Below the pieces are notes generated by a model. It was not told where the DNA came from, ran no database searches, and saw nothing but the letters and a program-made list of their open reading frames with translations. A stretch of 64,000 nucleotides of DNA, from contig CM042958.1 in NCBI GenBank assembly GCA_023678885.1, forward strand, positions 11,650,852 to 11,714,851, written 5' to 3'. Source of the DNA: Pogostemon cablin (Eukaryota; Streptophyta; Magnoliopsida; Lamiales; Lamiaceae). The first letter of the stretch is position 1. The number at the start of each line of letters is the position of its first letter. This document shows positions 1 to 12,242 of this stretch, one piece after another. A program made the position numbers and the translations under genes.

Positions 1-2873
1 AAATGGGTCAAGCCTACTGCTTTGATTGGAGGATAATCTGCAACTCTGCAAACTCCCTTTTCACACTCATAATAGTCATTCTCATTGTATTGAATCCCGA
101 GTAAAAGTTTGTAGCAATAGTAGCTGTAGCTCAAATATTTCAACCAGGCTATGAATGGGGGAATATGTCTGACATAATATCCTCCGGCAATAAGGAAGAC
201 CATTGTTGTTACTGAGGCTAAAGTTGCAGCTTGTTTGACGTCCATAAGCATGGCGCCAAATGCCAAGCCAAGACCTTGTGAAACAAGGACACTGAAAAGA
301 ACCACCAGAAGCGATAGGATAAAGGTTGCGGGGTCTGGCTTCAGACCACCCATCCAGTAAAAGATGAATGTAAATGCTGTTGGTAGTGCCAACTCCAGAG
401 GAAGATCTCCCACTGTTCTAGCTAGAAAGTAGGAGGAGAGGCGATACATACCGGATGACCTTTCCTTGATTAGCATTGATCTTTCTTGAGGAAAAGTGAA
501 AACAGCATTGTACAATGGGTAGAATCCCCAAAACACTGAGAAAAAGAACAGCATCGCAATCTGTATATTGGAAATAACTCTTCAATTTGGATGCATTAAA
601 ACACTCTACTAGCTAATGTGTTACAACACAATTCATGCTCTTGATAAGTGCAATGTCAACATTCCCTGGAAAATATCAGGACATTACTCCCCTATGATAA
701 ATATAACTTATAAGTCGGAAACCTTACCCGGTCATCAATATGAGATGATGGAGTGTGCCACCATAGTAGCCCGCCAAGTATTGCTACACTTATGACTTGG
801 AAGATTCTTAACCTGTTGAATGCTTCAAATCTTCTCTCTCTAAGTCCCCGTAAGAGCAGGATCTTAAATTGATGCCACCAAGAGTTACACCATTTCTGTG
901 ATTTCATTGCATTCCCTGCACCATTGAGGAGATGCGATTGAGTTTTGGGAGCAGTATGTCTTATTAATTAATGATAGAGGGAGGAATTTTAACACTTACT
1001 TATGGAGGTCTCCTTTGCGTAATTGTAGCTACTAACATCTGCACTGAACAGTTCAGTTTTCAACCTTGTAGAAATGTTCTTGTCATATGTAGAGATGAGA
1101 AATTCTTTGACAGATGTTGGATCTTGTTGGGTGTTGTCACTGTGTTCAGTGGAATGCTGAAAGTCAGGTCCAATTCCTGGAATACAAGGGGAGAATATCA
1201 ACATTTTTTTTACTAAAAAAAAACAATTCATCATCTTAATAGTTATAAATGATTACTTTGTACCTGTAATTAGGAAAAAGACATTGTTAACTAATGTCAA
1301 ATCCCATTATTCGAAAAGATTAATATAAACTCTTACCTGATCCTTATGTTGATAAATGTGGCACATAATGAGGGTGGGACCATGTAAATTCCATCAAAAT
1401 TTTAATGATAACCAATTCAAGTTCTTTTAGTGATATTTCTCTGTTGTGAGAAGGACATTGGGATAAAACGTTTTTAAGGCCCTTTTCTTTAAAGCAATCA
1501 GGTATGATCCCTAATAAAGTACATTCTTCAGAAAGTAGAAAATCTGATTACCGTTAGCAAGATCCAACAAAAGATCAGCAGGATTGATTGTGATGCACGT
1601 TGAGAATCCAATGGAAGAGAAATATTCCAAGGCTGTTGATGCAAGACCGTAGTAAATTGGACATCCTTCGGAGAGCAAGACTACCTTGTCGAACATATGG
1701 TAGAGCCGGCTAGAAGGCTGATGAATGGTAGTTATAATAGTTCGACCTCCACTAGCTAGACCTTTGACTGTGTTCAAGATCCGTTGAGCCGTGGTTGAAT
1801 CAAGACCTGATGTGGGCTCATCTAACAACAATAAACTCGGATTGATTAGCATTTCTTGACCTATGCTCACCCTCTTCTTCTCTCCTCCTGATATTCCTCT
1901 GAACAGTGGCCCTCCTATCATGCTGTTCTGACACTTGGTTAAACTAAGTTCTGCTATAACATGGTCCACATGTTGTACCTTCTCTTCTTTGGTCAAGCTT
2001 GTTGGAAGTCTTAGTAGTGCAGTGAATAGGAGTGTTTCAAACACAGTGAGATGTGGATATAGAACATCATCCTGTGCAACAAATCCAGTTCGGCGTTTGA
2101 TGGAACCTGAAAATGGCTGCCCATTATAAGTGATCTTTCCTGATAACCTCCCAAAGAGTCGGCCTCCAAGGGCTGTGAGAAGGGTAGTTTTCCCACTGCC
2201 TGATGGACCAAGCATAGCGAGTATTTCTCCAGGAGACACCATTCCAGTGACCCCATTGAGTATTGTTTTCTCCTTAGAGCTTGATTTTTCTCCATAACAG
2301 TTACTTCTACTTCCATAATTTACTTTGTAAACAACCTCTTCAAACTGAAACATAACATGAGAGTGTCAGTAGGATTGCATTTATAGTTACGCAACTGGAA
2401 AGTATGTGATTTCTAACAGCTTAAAAGCTTCTGATAATCTTAATCTTCAATGTGTATGAATTATTTGACTGTTGTAAATTACCAATTTTCGTGATCATGT
2501 GAGCAGATGCGTTATCTAAAAAGTTTCCATCAGTTTGTATCTGTGTATATTATACATCTAATCAGGCTGGAAAGCTGAGTCATACCAACAGAAGTAAACT
2601 TATGCTAGCTTCCGAGTATGTGAAGTTTCATGCATGTGTATGTGTGTGTTTATGCGGGGAGATGTATAATAGATAAATAGATAGAGATAGATAAAGAGAG
2701 AGAGAGACCTTTAAAGTTATGGGGTGTGAAACTCGTTGTAGGAAAGATTGTGAATTGTTCTGTATGGGGAAAGACGGATATGCCATATCACGAGGCTCCA
2801 GCCTATTGGGGACACCTGCGGCAAGTTCGGTGCCATCGTTCTCCGGTTTTGGAGCCACAGAACAGAGGGGCAT
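1..2873 (-). CDS. ABCG14: ABCG14-like half-size ABC transporter, 3' end outside window
   Basis: This is a half-size ABCG (WBC) transporter in the order nucleotide-binding domain then membrane domain. Exons read on the minus strand are 2873-2709, 2344-1552, 1176-1000, 915-728 and 560-1 (cut by the window edge), all joined by GT/AG sites in consistent phase. They give about 627 residues of the ~650 usual for the family. Visible motifs are Walker A GPSGSGKT (about residues 101-108), Q-loop glutamine 146, signature ISGGE (206-210), Walker B LLLLDEPTSG (226-235) and the switch histidine 263. Exons 4-5 hold the hydrophobic membrane segments. The N-terminus (MPLCSVAPKPE), the PITLKFEEVVYK junction and the C-terminal half follow Arabidopsis ABCG14, a plasma-membrane transporter needed for root-to-shoot movement of trans-zeatin cytokinins. 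The start is the first ATG and matches that family. The function is inferred from similarity. Intron 1 carries GA and TA repeats. The stop codon was not seen. Confidence 0.93.
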
Positions 2874-3900
2874 GGCACAAATTTACGTGGTGCTAAAATA
2901 CTGATTTTCTGCCGTGGTATGCTGGTAGCGACTGGGGAGAAGGAGAGTTTTTAAAGTTGTGCTTCTTTTTAACTCATGGTTCAAAATGGAGTGGTGGATA
3001 CGGATATATAAAGCAATGACTTAGAAACAAGGATCTCTTATGAAATAAAGTCTGTGATGTAGGCCTTGCCTCTCTCTGGTGGGATCCCACCTCTTTCTCA
3101 TAAAGAACTTTTTACACTAGTCTAGATCAGTTAATTATACCAATCTCCTCTCGAGTACCTCTTCTTTCTTATCAGCATAGCATCCAATATATCTCTCTCA
3201 TCATCTTATTCTTTCTTCTTTTGTTTTATAAATTTCTCCCTCTATGACTAGTGAGATCTCCTTGGATCTTCATGCAGCTTGTATATTTTAAGTGGGAACT
3301 TTTGTGCTTAATTGAAAACCAACTTGATAATATTAATTCTCTGCATAATGATGGTTTGCCTATTTGAAGATATTTTAGTTGAAAACCATATGTAGTAAAA
3401 TCCTAGGATGTAAAAATAAAAGGACCTTTTACAATGTGGTAGTTTAAGCATTCTTGCTTCATATTTGGTGGATTTTATGTAAATATGAAGACTGCTTGTA
3501 AGCTTTTTTTTTTTTTGGGTGTGTGTGCTTGGTAGACATTTGTAGTGCTTCCCACTTTTCACTTTAACCATATGATTTTGATTTGTTTATGGTTTTCTGA
3601 AAATGGATTCTTACATGATATGCATGTAAGTTCTTGTCCTGCACCACTTCTTTTATTTGTTTTTATTCGGTAATATATTGTTTCTTTTCCACTTTGTTGA
3701 TGCAAGTCGCGTGAATATGGAAGAGTGCGTTTCATTGTATAAATAAATCATTTATCAATGCTAGAAGATTGGTTGTCATGACTGCAATCTGCACATACTT
3801 GCCCAAACTTATAACAGGCAATGCTTATGCTTCCTGGTATATTTTAATTTCATGTTGATACACTGTATACATACATAGTGTATTATGAAATGAAACAAGA
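2874..3900. other. Upstream region of the ABCG14-like gene, no gene
   Basis: No coding region is supported here. On the minus strand this is the promoter side of the ABCG14-like gene. A TATA-like stretch (TATATA, about 3004-3010) lies ~130 bp before its ATG and could serve as a core promoter, but this is unproven. The rest is AT-rich with short homopolymers. Confidence 0.4.
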
Positions 3901-3904
3901 GATA

Positions 3905-4575
3905 GGCAACCAATGAAAGAGAGACAGAAGGGCCAAGAAAAGTCCATTATTTTCCTCAAGGGAGAATCCAAAAGGGTTTTCAAATTGATATGGGATACAT
4001 TTGCACCACGAAAAGTAATTGCTCATGCATGGAGAGCACTCTGGAATAGGCTTCCGACAAGAGCCAATTTGCTAAGAAGAAATTTATTTATTACTTCCTA
4101 GCGATGATTCAACATGTGTACTTTGTGGAAAACATATCGAAACTGGAAGACATATTTTGTTCGAATACTCAACTTCACATGAGGTATGGATGACTTGTTT
4201 CAAATGGTTGGGAATTACTACTGTATTACATTCTTGTATTTTATCCAATCTCATTGCACATAGTCGAATCTTAAGAGGCAAAATAGGGAAGAAGGTGGCG
4301 GTCACAATTTGGTTATGTTTGATTTGGAGATTGTGGAAAGGGAGGAATGATTTGATATTTAATAACGTGGAGTTTAGTGTTGAGAAGATTGTTGAGAATA
4401 TTAAGTTTAGACTTTGGAGTTGGTTTTATGTTAATAAGATTCGGTGCTCTAAGTTTTCATTTTGTAATTGGCTAGTTAACCCAAGGATGGTATTTAATTG
4501 TTGTAAATTTGTACTCTTTAGGGTATCTCTTGTACCCATAATGAATAATATTTTTACTTATAAAAAAAAAAATAA
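3905..4575 (+). pseudogene. 5'-truncated LINE remnant with zf-RVT domain and poly(A)
   Basis: This is a degraded 3' end of a non-LTR retrotransposon. The reading frame from 3913 gives the motif FKLIWDTFAPRKVIAHAWRA followed by WNRLPTRANLLRRN. After a +1 shift near 4100 it gives a cysteine/histidine cluster (CVLCGKHIETGRH) and then a WRLWKGRNDLIFNN-type segment. This order is typical of the zinc-binding region after plant LINE reverse transcriptases. The copy lacks the endonuclease and reverse transcriptase domains, carries a frameshift and ends in an A-run at 4562-4571, as expected for a 5'-truncated insertion. I found no clear target duplication. It is certainly dead. Confidence 0.72.
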
Positions 4576-4599
4576 GTATCTCTTGATGTAACTCTCAGC

Positions 4600-5600
4600 T
4601 TCTGGTTTATATTTAACTGGGAGAAATAAAAAGTTAGAATACCTAAAAGAAAATAATCAGAAAATGCATAGTAGAGGGGGGTTGATGCAGTGATAGGATA
4701 TCCATCCATCCATCAATGGCTTCAGTAGGAGCATTGATGCCCTTTCAGACGTTGGGGCATAAGAACTTATGATAGAAAGCCAACGTACAAGAATATTAAG
4801 ATATTAAAAAGTTGAAGGCAATATTTCTTTTCCTTGTAAAGCCTAATGATTCTTTTATTCCTTCCTCATTTAATAAAAAACTTATTTTTACTGAAATTGT
4901 TAAAAACATTAGTATCGCCGAAAACAGATCTGGGCTTGCATGATTGCATGTGATATATTTCTCTAATATTATTCATTAGAATAGGTAAAGAAATGGAGAT
5001 GAAGTTAGATGCTAAAACAAAAGTCCTTTGCCCCTCCTTTCCTTGATCTTTTTTTATTTCTCTTAATCTTTGGACTGCATGAGAGAGAAATGATTAAAGG
5101 AGAAGGCCATCAATGGGATTCCAATTACAGCACATAGATATAAGTATATTTTTTTCAGAGCACTAAGGTTTTAAGCGTGGGGCCATGCTGGTTCAACCTT
5201 TTCTTCCCCCCCTCCTCTCTCTCTCTCTCTCTCTCCACACACACAATATATAAATGTGTACATGTTTATTTAGCCTTTGCTTTTGCTAATCCTCCTAGTA
5301 CCAACTTGTTTATTTATAAATCTTGCTAGCAACTTTGTTCCACTAGTAATTAGTATATTATATTGCACCTTAAATAACTTTTAGACTTCTTTTGCACTGA
5401 TCATATATTCACCTTTGGTGTGAAAATTTATATAGCCTCATGCTTGCTGCTATAGCTATACTGCATGGATTCACCCCTCCCCCCATATGGTTAGGATATA
5501 GAGCCCAATACTTAAATCCATTGCTTTGAAACAATAGTGCTGCACTTGGAATACTGTTCATATAGTGCTGATGTTTGGATCCATTGTTAATATATATTCC
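4600..5600. other. Intergenic, no gene seen
   Basis: No gene or convincing element is visible. There is a CT-rich microsatellite at about 5214-5236 and a short CA run after it. Confidence 0.4.
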
Positions 5601-5606
5601 TATTAG

Positions 5607-5790
5607 TAGAGCCGTCAAAATGGGTTAGGTTTATTGGGTCAACCCGCCCCATCATCGAAAAGAGGTTGGTTGGACTTAAGATTTATGAACTCGTTTAAAG
5701 GCGGGCCTATATGGGCTAGTCAAAATGGGCTGCGGGCTTTGATGGTTGGTGCTGGTTGGGGCGACTGGCCCACCATATATATTTTTAATT
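5607..5790. repeat. Possible hAT transposon end (degenerate)
   Basis: The start TAGAGCCGTCAAAATGGG, followed by repeated GGGTC, CCCGCC and GGGCT words, resembles the terminal and subterminal sequence of plant hAT elements. I could not find a matching inverted end or an 8-bp target duplication, so this may be a fragment or chance resemblance. Confidence 0.3.
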
Positions 5791-6179
5791 TATAGTTTAT
5801 ATACAATGTAAAATAGTAAAATGATTAAAGACCATGAATTACCTTAATTTAATCTTAAATAAATTTTAGCTTTGAAATTTAGAATTACACTATGGTGCAT
5901 ATGAGATACCGGTGCACCAAGTTAATAAAGATCATTGGATGAGAAATCCACTCCATAACTATCATTAAATCAAACAAAATAATTAAAATTTTAGAAAATA
6001 AAAATAACTATATCCTAAAAAACTACCCTATTAACCCCAAGTGCACCGGTACACTAGAGAATAACTCTAAAATTTAACATTTAAGCCAATTAAACAAATA
6101 AATCATGTATCAATCTCTTTCAAAAGGTGAGAGAAGTGCAATCATTAATATTCATTCATCACTACTTTAGCAAAAACAA

Positions 6180-6192
6180 CAACAACAACAAC

Positions 6193-6223
<31 letters not shown>

Positions 6224-6224
6224 C
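6180..6224. repeat. Microsatellite (AAC)n then (AAT)n
   Basis: A compound trinucleotide repeat in AT-rich intergenic DNA, read directly from the sequence. Confidence 0.9.
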
Positions 6225-6260
6225 ATACAATTTGAAAAATCGAATAAAATAAGTGGGTTT

Positions 6261-7030
6261 CAGGGTCTGGATCTTCTGTTCCACTTTGGTGTGACATCTC
6301 TTGTGTCACTCTGTTGGATGAGTGACACATAAGAGAGAGAAGGAAAATTATACTTAAGTCAACTAGTAAACCCTTGGGACAAGGATTGGATTTCTCCACC
6401 CCGACATGTGTCATTCCATAAGCAGATGTTACAGACAATGATCTGAAAACCGGACCGGCCGGTTCACCTGTTGGACCGGGAATTGGTCCCGGAACCGGTC
6501 CGGAAGGGCTAGAAAACTGTTTATGGAGTTGAACCGGTTAGAACCAGGTTGGACCGGGTCAAACCGGAAAACCGGTTGAACCGGTTCAACCGGTTTCAAT
6601 ATTATTATTATTATTTTTAATTACTTTTTTTTAATTTTTTAAACTTTTATGATATTTCACTTTTATTTTTATTTATTTTAGAACATAATATTTACATTTT
6701 GGATTAAATTATGAATTATAATATTGAGTGGATATATTATAAACTATGTATGAAGTATAAATTATGAACTATAGATATTTTTATTTAATTATATTTTGAT
6801 TTTAAATTGTATTTTAAAATTTTAAAAATAATTTAGGTGATTATATATTTTTATAATTGGTAATTTTATAAAATATAATTGAAAATATGTAAAATTTAAT
6901 TTTCCGATTGAATACGTCCGACCGGTTGAACCTCAAACCGTTGTCTCTTTCGGTTCGTTCTCCGGTCCAATTTTCTAATCATTGGTTACAGGAGATATCA
7001 CACCAATGTGTCAGAGGACATCTCGTGTCG
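6261..7030. mobile_element. TIR MITE (family A) split by another element
   Basis: The two outer parts (6261 to about 6444, and about 6978-7030) form inverted ends. The left end has CTTTGGTGTGACATCTC and the right end, reversed, has CATTGGTGTGATATCTC. The same family is seen uninterrupted at 29966-30180 and as a one-ended fragment at 8816-8902, which confirms that the middle is a later insertion. It is non-coding and non-autonomous. Confidence 0.6.
6445..6977. mobile_element. CCGG-rich TIR element nested in MITE family A
   Basis: The left end has GGACCGG soon after GAAAA, and the right end reversed has the same GAAAA-xx-GGACCGG arrangement. The left arm is packed with ACCGG/CCGGT words, some in short palindromes around GGTTGAACCGG. 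The middle is very AT-rich and has no coding potential. The target duplication is unclear. The superfamily is unassigned. Confidence 0.5.
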
Positions 7031-7400
7031 TCTAGTATGGCCACAACCCGTAATATGAGAGTGAAAACGTTCTTACAAGTCATAACTGCTTAGTAGGGTT
7101 CGATCAATTGCAGATGTCAAAGTAAATTTGGTGGATTGTATGGGTTGACAATATAGAAATTTAAAATAAAATTATGAAAATAAGTTGTAGAAATTACCTG
7201 CTTGATCTAAAATTTACATATTTAAATGTGGTGCATTATTAATAGGGTGAGTTACATGTGGGTTATAATTGTATAATTTGTCTTGTTTAGAATTGAAGGA
7301 AAAGTAAATTATCGTATCTCCATTTCAAAAATTGTTACATTATAAATTATCATTCATCTTAACAACAGATTAAATTTATACGGTCTTCATCACTCTGCAA

Positions 7401-7582
7401 CAGGGGCGGATCCAGTATAGGTACATGGGGTACAGCTGTACCCCAAAATGAAAAATAATACCTATATATATTGGATATAACAACTAATATACATAGTAGC
7501 TTAGTGGTTAGCACCTGTAGTACAGTAGTTAAGGTTGAGAGTTCAAACCATGACAAAAAATTATTTTCTGGATCCGCCCCTG
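7401..7582. mobile_element. hAT-type MITE, 182 bp, perfect TSD
   Basis: The terminal inverted repeats are CAGGGGCGGATCCAG and its near-exact complement CTGGATCCGCCCCTG. The element is flanked by the perfect 8-bp duplication CTCTGCAA (7393-7400 and 7583-7590), the size hAT transposases make. It has no transposase, so it is non-autonomous. The interior (7495-7550) reads like a tRNA gene promoter: TAGCTTAGTGGTTAGCACC resembles an A box, and GAGTTCAAACC resembles a B box. Confidence 0.88.
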
Positions 7583-7728
7583 CTCTGCAACATACGAATT
7601 TTATCATTTTAGTTTGTCTCATTTTAAAATATGCATTATGCATTTTTTTTAAAGATATGATTCACACAAATCAATTAATAAATTTAAACAGAATCACATA
7701 CAAAACTACGGAGGTAGTATTATTTTGC

Positions 7729-7913
7729 GGCAAAAGCTCCTGCGCCCCCGGGGACACGGAGGAATACTCCGTGTCCCCATGTGAACACAACTCTTCCTCT
7801 TCCAATCCTATTTAAACCTATGTTTTGCTAGGAGACTAAATTGCAAAAGGGACATGAAAATTACAAAAGCGCACGGAATGTGCTCCGTTCGCCCCGTGCA
7901 CATAGCCTCACTC
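7729..7913. mobile_element. Mutator-type MITE (family GGCAAAA), copy 1
   Basis: The element begins GGCAAAAGC and ends CCTCACTC, flanked by a 9-bp duplication with one mismatch (TTATTTTGC at 7720-7728, TAATTTTGC at 7914-7922). A strong internal hairpin (GGGGACACGGAG, 5-nt loop, CTCCGTGTCCCC) lies at 7749-7777. It shares its ends, hairpin position and 9-bp TSD with the copy at 27717-27938. It is non-coding. Confidence 0.72.
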
Positions 7914-8065
7914 TAATTTTGCAAGTTTCGAAAGGCAATATATCATGCACGAATATGACTTTATAAAACTAGGATACAATAAATAAATTACTATACAACT
8001 GTTTCACAGAATCATTTAAGTGGATGAAAATAATGGTACATTAAGAATGAGTTAACTTGTTTTTA

Positions 8066-8089
8066 TTTATTTATTTATTTATTTATTGT
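8066..8089. repeat. Microsatellite (TTTA)n
   Basis: A direct tetranucleotide repeat. Confidence 0.85.
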
Positions 8090-8815
8090 ATAATAATGAA
8101 TTGAATTTGCATAAAGTTAGTGAGTGCAGTATTTGAAATCTAATTGACTAGGGAGGGCACAATTCACCCCACGTGCATTTAATACTTATTCTCTTCCTAA
8201 TTCCATCGTCTACCGAACCTAACTCTGAACAAAGTTGACACTTCTAGAATTTTGATGAAATTATAAATTAATATCAGATTATCTTACCATTTTTAATTAA
8301 ATTATTTATTTTATCTTGAGGAATTAGAACAATATCGATCAATAATGAATCTGGGACTTCTTGTCCGCTAAAATATGCTGTGAATAAAAACTGCCATAAT
8401 CTTATCTATTAATTATTTATTCTCTTATATTTTTGACTTTACTCGATTGAGCTCAGATTCTTGAGCATAATTTAAAGTAGACATACTCCTAATTAATTCT
8501 ACACCTTAATAAAGATAGTAAATTAATAAAGAAGCTAGCTACACGAATTTCTCTTTTGACCTATAGAGTGGTGAAATTAGAAATGGTTTTCTAATGTGTC
8601 AAGAATACTATAATTTATGACTTTTTCCCCCCAAGTGAATAAAGCTGCCGTCCAAATTAACTGGGTTCAACTTTATTTTTATAGCAAATGGTGTAAATAT
8701 GTACATCATTTTTTTTTTTTTGTCAATCATTTTATATTATTAGAATTTTTTGTGTTATTTTGATGTAACATTTTATGTATCATATGTAACAAAGAGGGGA
8801 AAATTATACCAAAAC

Positions 8816-8902
8816 TAGAATCTCTATTTCATTTTAGTGTAATATCTCTTGCACTACACTGTTGGATGGATGACACGTAAAAGAGAGAAGAAAATTATAC
8901 TC
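8816..8902. repeat. One-ended fragment of MITE family A
   Basis: The segment with TTTTAGTGTAATATCTCTTG and GTTGGATGGATGACACGTAA matches the left arm of the elements at 6261 and 29966. No opposite arm is seen. Confidence 0.55.
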
Positions 8903-9480
8903 TAAAAAAAAACATAAGCAAAAGGAGCAATGCTTTAATTTTTTTCCTTCTTACAGAAAATGATATATGAAAATAACTCAGGAAATTCGATGTGTATTTA
9001 TTTATTTATTATTTTTTTTTTGGGTAGCTTGTTATATGATTAATTAATTAATGTTTAGTAAAGAGATGAAATAATAATAATAATGATTCAGAAAATGTTA
9101 TATGATTATTTTTTTGGTAGCTTGTTATATCATAATAATGGTATTTTGGATATTTATTATTCATGGATGCTTAGAGAATCTCGAAGATGTGACCTAACGC
9201 GAAAATAATAATAATAAAAAAAAGAACTCAAAAAAGATAAATAATAAAAAAAAGTAAAATCAGTATTTTTGTGAGAATTTTAAAATTATAGAATTATTTT
9301 AAAAAATTAAGTTTTTTTAGGAATATTTTGAATAAAGGAAAATAGTACAAGATTATTTATATTTTAGGCTTTTATTTGATGACATGTAGAGGTTATATAT
9401 TTTCATATTTTTCGTTTTTATTTGTTTTACACTTATTGTCACTTTAAAAAAAATTATCACACATCAATTAATAACCTTAA
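8903..9480. other. AT-rich intergenic DNA, no gene
   Basis: Only A/T runs and short AAT repeats are visible. Confidence 0.5.
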
Positions 9481-9483
9481 TGA

Positions 9484-10325
9484 CATGATTGGTATGTAGG
9501 AACGGTTTGGGAATGAAATCATCATTTCTAATATTAAACCCATTTTTAAGTTTGATGTGTTTTGTTAAAAGGATTTCTTCAAACATGAGAATCACCATTT
9601 ATGTCACCCCCTATGGTTTTTTCCATTCCTTTCCTTTAAGGAATCAAATATTTATTTTTTATTTATATAACATAAGATATATTAATAATTATAATTTTGT
9701 TTTATATCACATCTCATTTTATATAGTTACAAAAATTAAAAATTAATTAATTTCTTTTTTCTTAACATATAATTTTCTTATTAAAAAAATTTATTATGCT
9801 AAATTATTTATTAAAAATATTGAATTATTTAAAAAATAAATAAAAAATTAATTCTCATTATAAAAAAATATAAATATAAATTAATAAAAAATAAAAAATT
9901 ACATTTTTAATTAAATGTTTATTATAAAATATTAAATATATAAAAAATAATTTATTTTTAAATTAAAAATATATATATGTAATATTAAATATAAATATAA
10001 ATTTCATTTTTATAAATAATTTAATAATTTTTAGATTACACATAATTTTTATTTAAAATTTAAATAATATAAATATTTATTTTATCTTAATTTCATAATT
10101 TATTTTTAGTTTAGTTATTAAAACATATGAAATTTATTGAAACAATCAATTTAAAATCTAAATAAAATAATAAATATGAGATTTATATCAAATTATTTTT
10201 TATTACTTAATCTATTCCTAATTAATACCAATCATGGTAATAATTATTTTTAATCATTCCTTTCTCATCTCTATTCCATTCATTAATCCATTCTATTCCA
10301 ACATAATTTCATTCAATCATGCTAA
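9484..10325. repeat. Possible AT-rich TIR element
   Basis: CATGATTGGTATGTAGGAACGG at the left and, reversed from about 10325, CATGATTGAATG with GGAATAGAATGG words form weak inverted ends around about 800 bp of nearly pure A/T. There is no clear target duplication and no coding potential. Confidence 0.3.
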
Positions 10326-10330
10326 TTCAT

Positions 10331-11931
10331 CTTAATTTTCAAAATTACTACTACCTAATATATAATCCTATATGGAGTAACATATTTATTTTATTTATGA
10401 GTTAGTCTCTTGTAAATCAGTTTTACATCATAAACCATTGTAATTCATATGGTCTTTCTTAACTTAAACACCACAACAATACATAGAATATATAAGATTG
10501 AAAGAGAGACCACAGAGTTTACATGGTGAACACGATTTACTTTTGTCTTTATTTATTACTTAAAAAAATATAAATAAATGTAACCATTGTGCAAGTGAAG
10601 ATTAAAAATTAAAATGGGGAAATTCTTCAAAGCTTACACATGTCAAATATTTTGATGTGTATAATTGGGATTACCATATTTGATACGTTTAAATTTACTA
10701 TTATTGGAAAAAGTAAAACAGTGGTACTACTCAATTAGTTACAGAATGAAAGCATTAAACTCCAGAATCAAACTTGGACAAATAAATTCACCACTTTATT
10801 CATTTTTACTTCTCTAAGTGGACACACTCCAAGTCTTTTTCAATAACACCATCTAAAATTAGAATTATCAAGTCACATCATTTATTTTATACTATCATTT
10901 TCTAATTTTCTTGATTTTCCCCCTATTATTAACGGTGGACAAAGTATAATATTACTATTTTAATATTAAATTAAATTTAAAGTTTATCTTTTTTACTTTA
11001 AATTTTATTGTTAATAGATTTAAAACTAATTTGACCATATTAAGTTTATAAAACTGTTTTACCGTTTCAATATAATTATCTTCTCACAAAAGACTCTGTC
11101 ATAAATAAATTACTCTGGCGATATTTATGTATTTTATTTTAATAAAATTATTTTTTCTAATTAATTGATGTGCATTGGAGGAGTATATTTTTTGTGGTAT
11201 TAAGATTATGGCAAAAACTTGTATGATGATAATCATTATAATGAAGGGTAATATTCAATTGATGAAAAATGATAAGTTGTGAACTACTATTACAATTTGT
11301 AATATAAATAAAAATGATACAATAATATTTAAAAAAAAATCTTTATTAAAAGAATAACAATAAAATTAATTAAGATCATATAAAGTAATTTGGGAAGGAC
11401 GCAATTCTTCTACTAAAATTAATTAGACGAAACTTAATTTCATCTCGTATCCATTATGGAGGCAATCACTTTCAAAAAAAAGAGAAATAATTTTCATCCA
11501 TGGTTACTCCACTTGTATTTATTTAATTGATTTTTATTTTCATAACTCAATTATACTCTCGAAAAGCCACTACCCCTATCTTCCACATTATTGCCCCACT
11601 AAATTTTGTTTCTTATCTTTTTAATCCTCAATGCTAATAATTACCTTTAAATTCAAATTTAACTGATCATATCATTTAGTTACATGTTCCTCAATCCTGA
11701 ATTAACACACCTACTCACATTTTTTATTTAAAATATCCATCACACTGAATTATACATTGGTGTCATTTTGCTTATTTCAACTTTCAATATCTTTCATGAT
11801 TTTAACAATGAACAAGTACTCCATTCAATAGGCATTTAAATACATGCAGAGAAAAAAAAAACTCTCGATATCGTTCACTAGTTTAAGAAGTACTACTCCT
11901 ATTATTATTTATTTGTAGTCATATTAATGAA
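10331..11931. other. AT-rich intergenic DNA, no gene
   Basis: I see no coding exon, RNA gene or bounded element here. Confidence 0.5.
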
Positions 11932-12242
11932 CACTAAAAAAAATTATTCTTTAGTAACATAATTTACTAATGGAATTCAATCCGTTGGTAATTTACCAAT
12001 GGATTGATAATAAAAATGACTTTTTTCTTTTAGTAACGGAATGCCAACGGATTACCAATAGAATCATTATATAAATTACTAATGAAATTATTTATCAACG
12101 GAATTGAAATTTTGTTGCTAAAAATTTACCAACCATCACTTTACCAACGGATTCCGTTGCTAATCAGTTGATAAACTAATTTAATAATGAAATTAAGGTT
12201 TTTACCAATGAAATATTCCGTTGGTAAAAAAAAATTGTAGCG
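11932..12242. mobile_element. Mini-CACTA element, 311 bp
   Basis: It starts CACTAAAAAAAATTA and ends with the near-complement AATTTTTTTTT...CGCTAC (AATTGTAGCG). Degenerate subterminal units of the type CAACGGATT / AATCCGTTGG occur in both orientations, as in the large CACTA element at 20706-27132. It has no coding capacity. The 3-bp target duplication is not convincing. Confidence 0.6.

Noticed and set aside
4157..4591. 144-codon frame as an independent gene
   Set aside because: It continues the zinc-binding tail of the LINE remnant after a frameshift and runs into the element's poly(A) tail.
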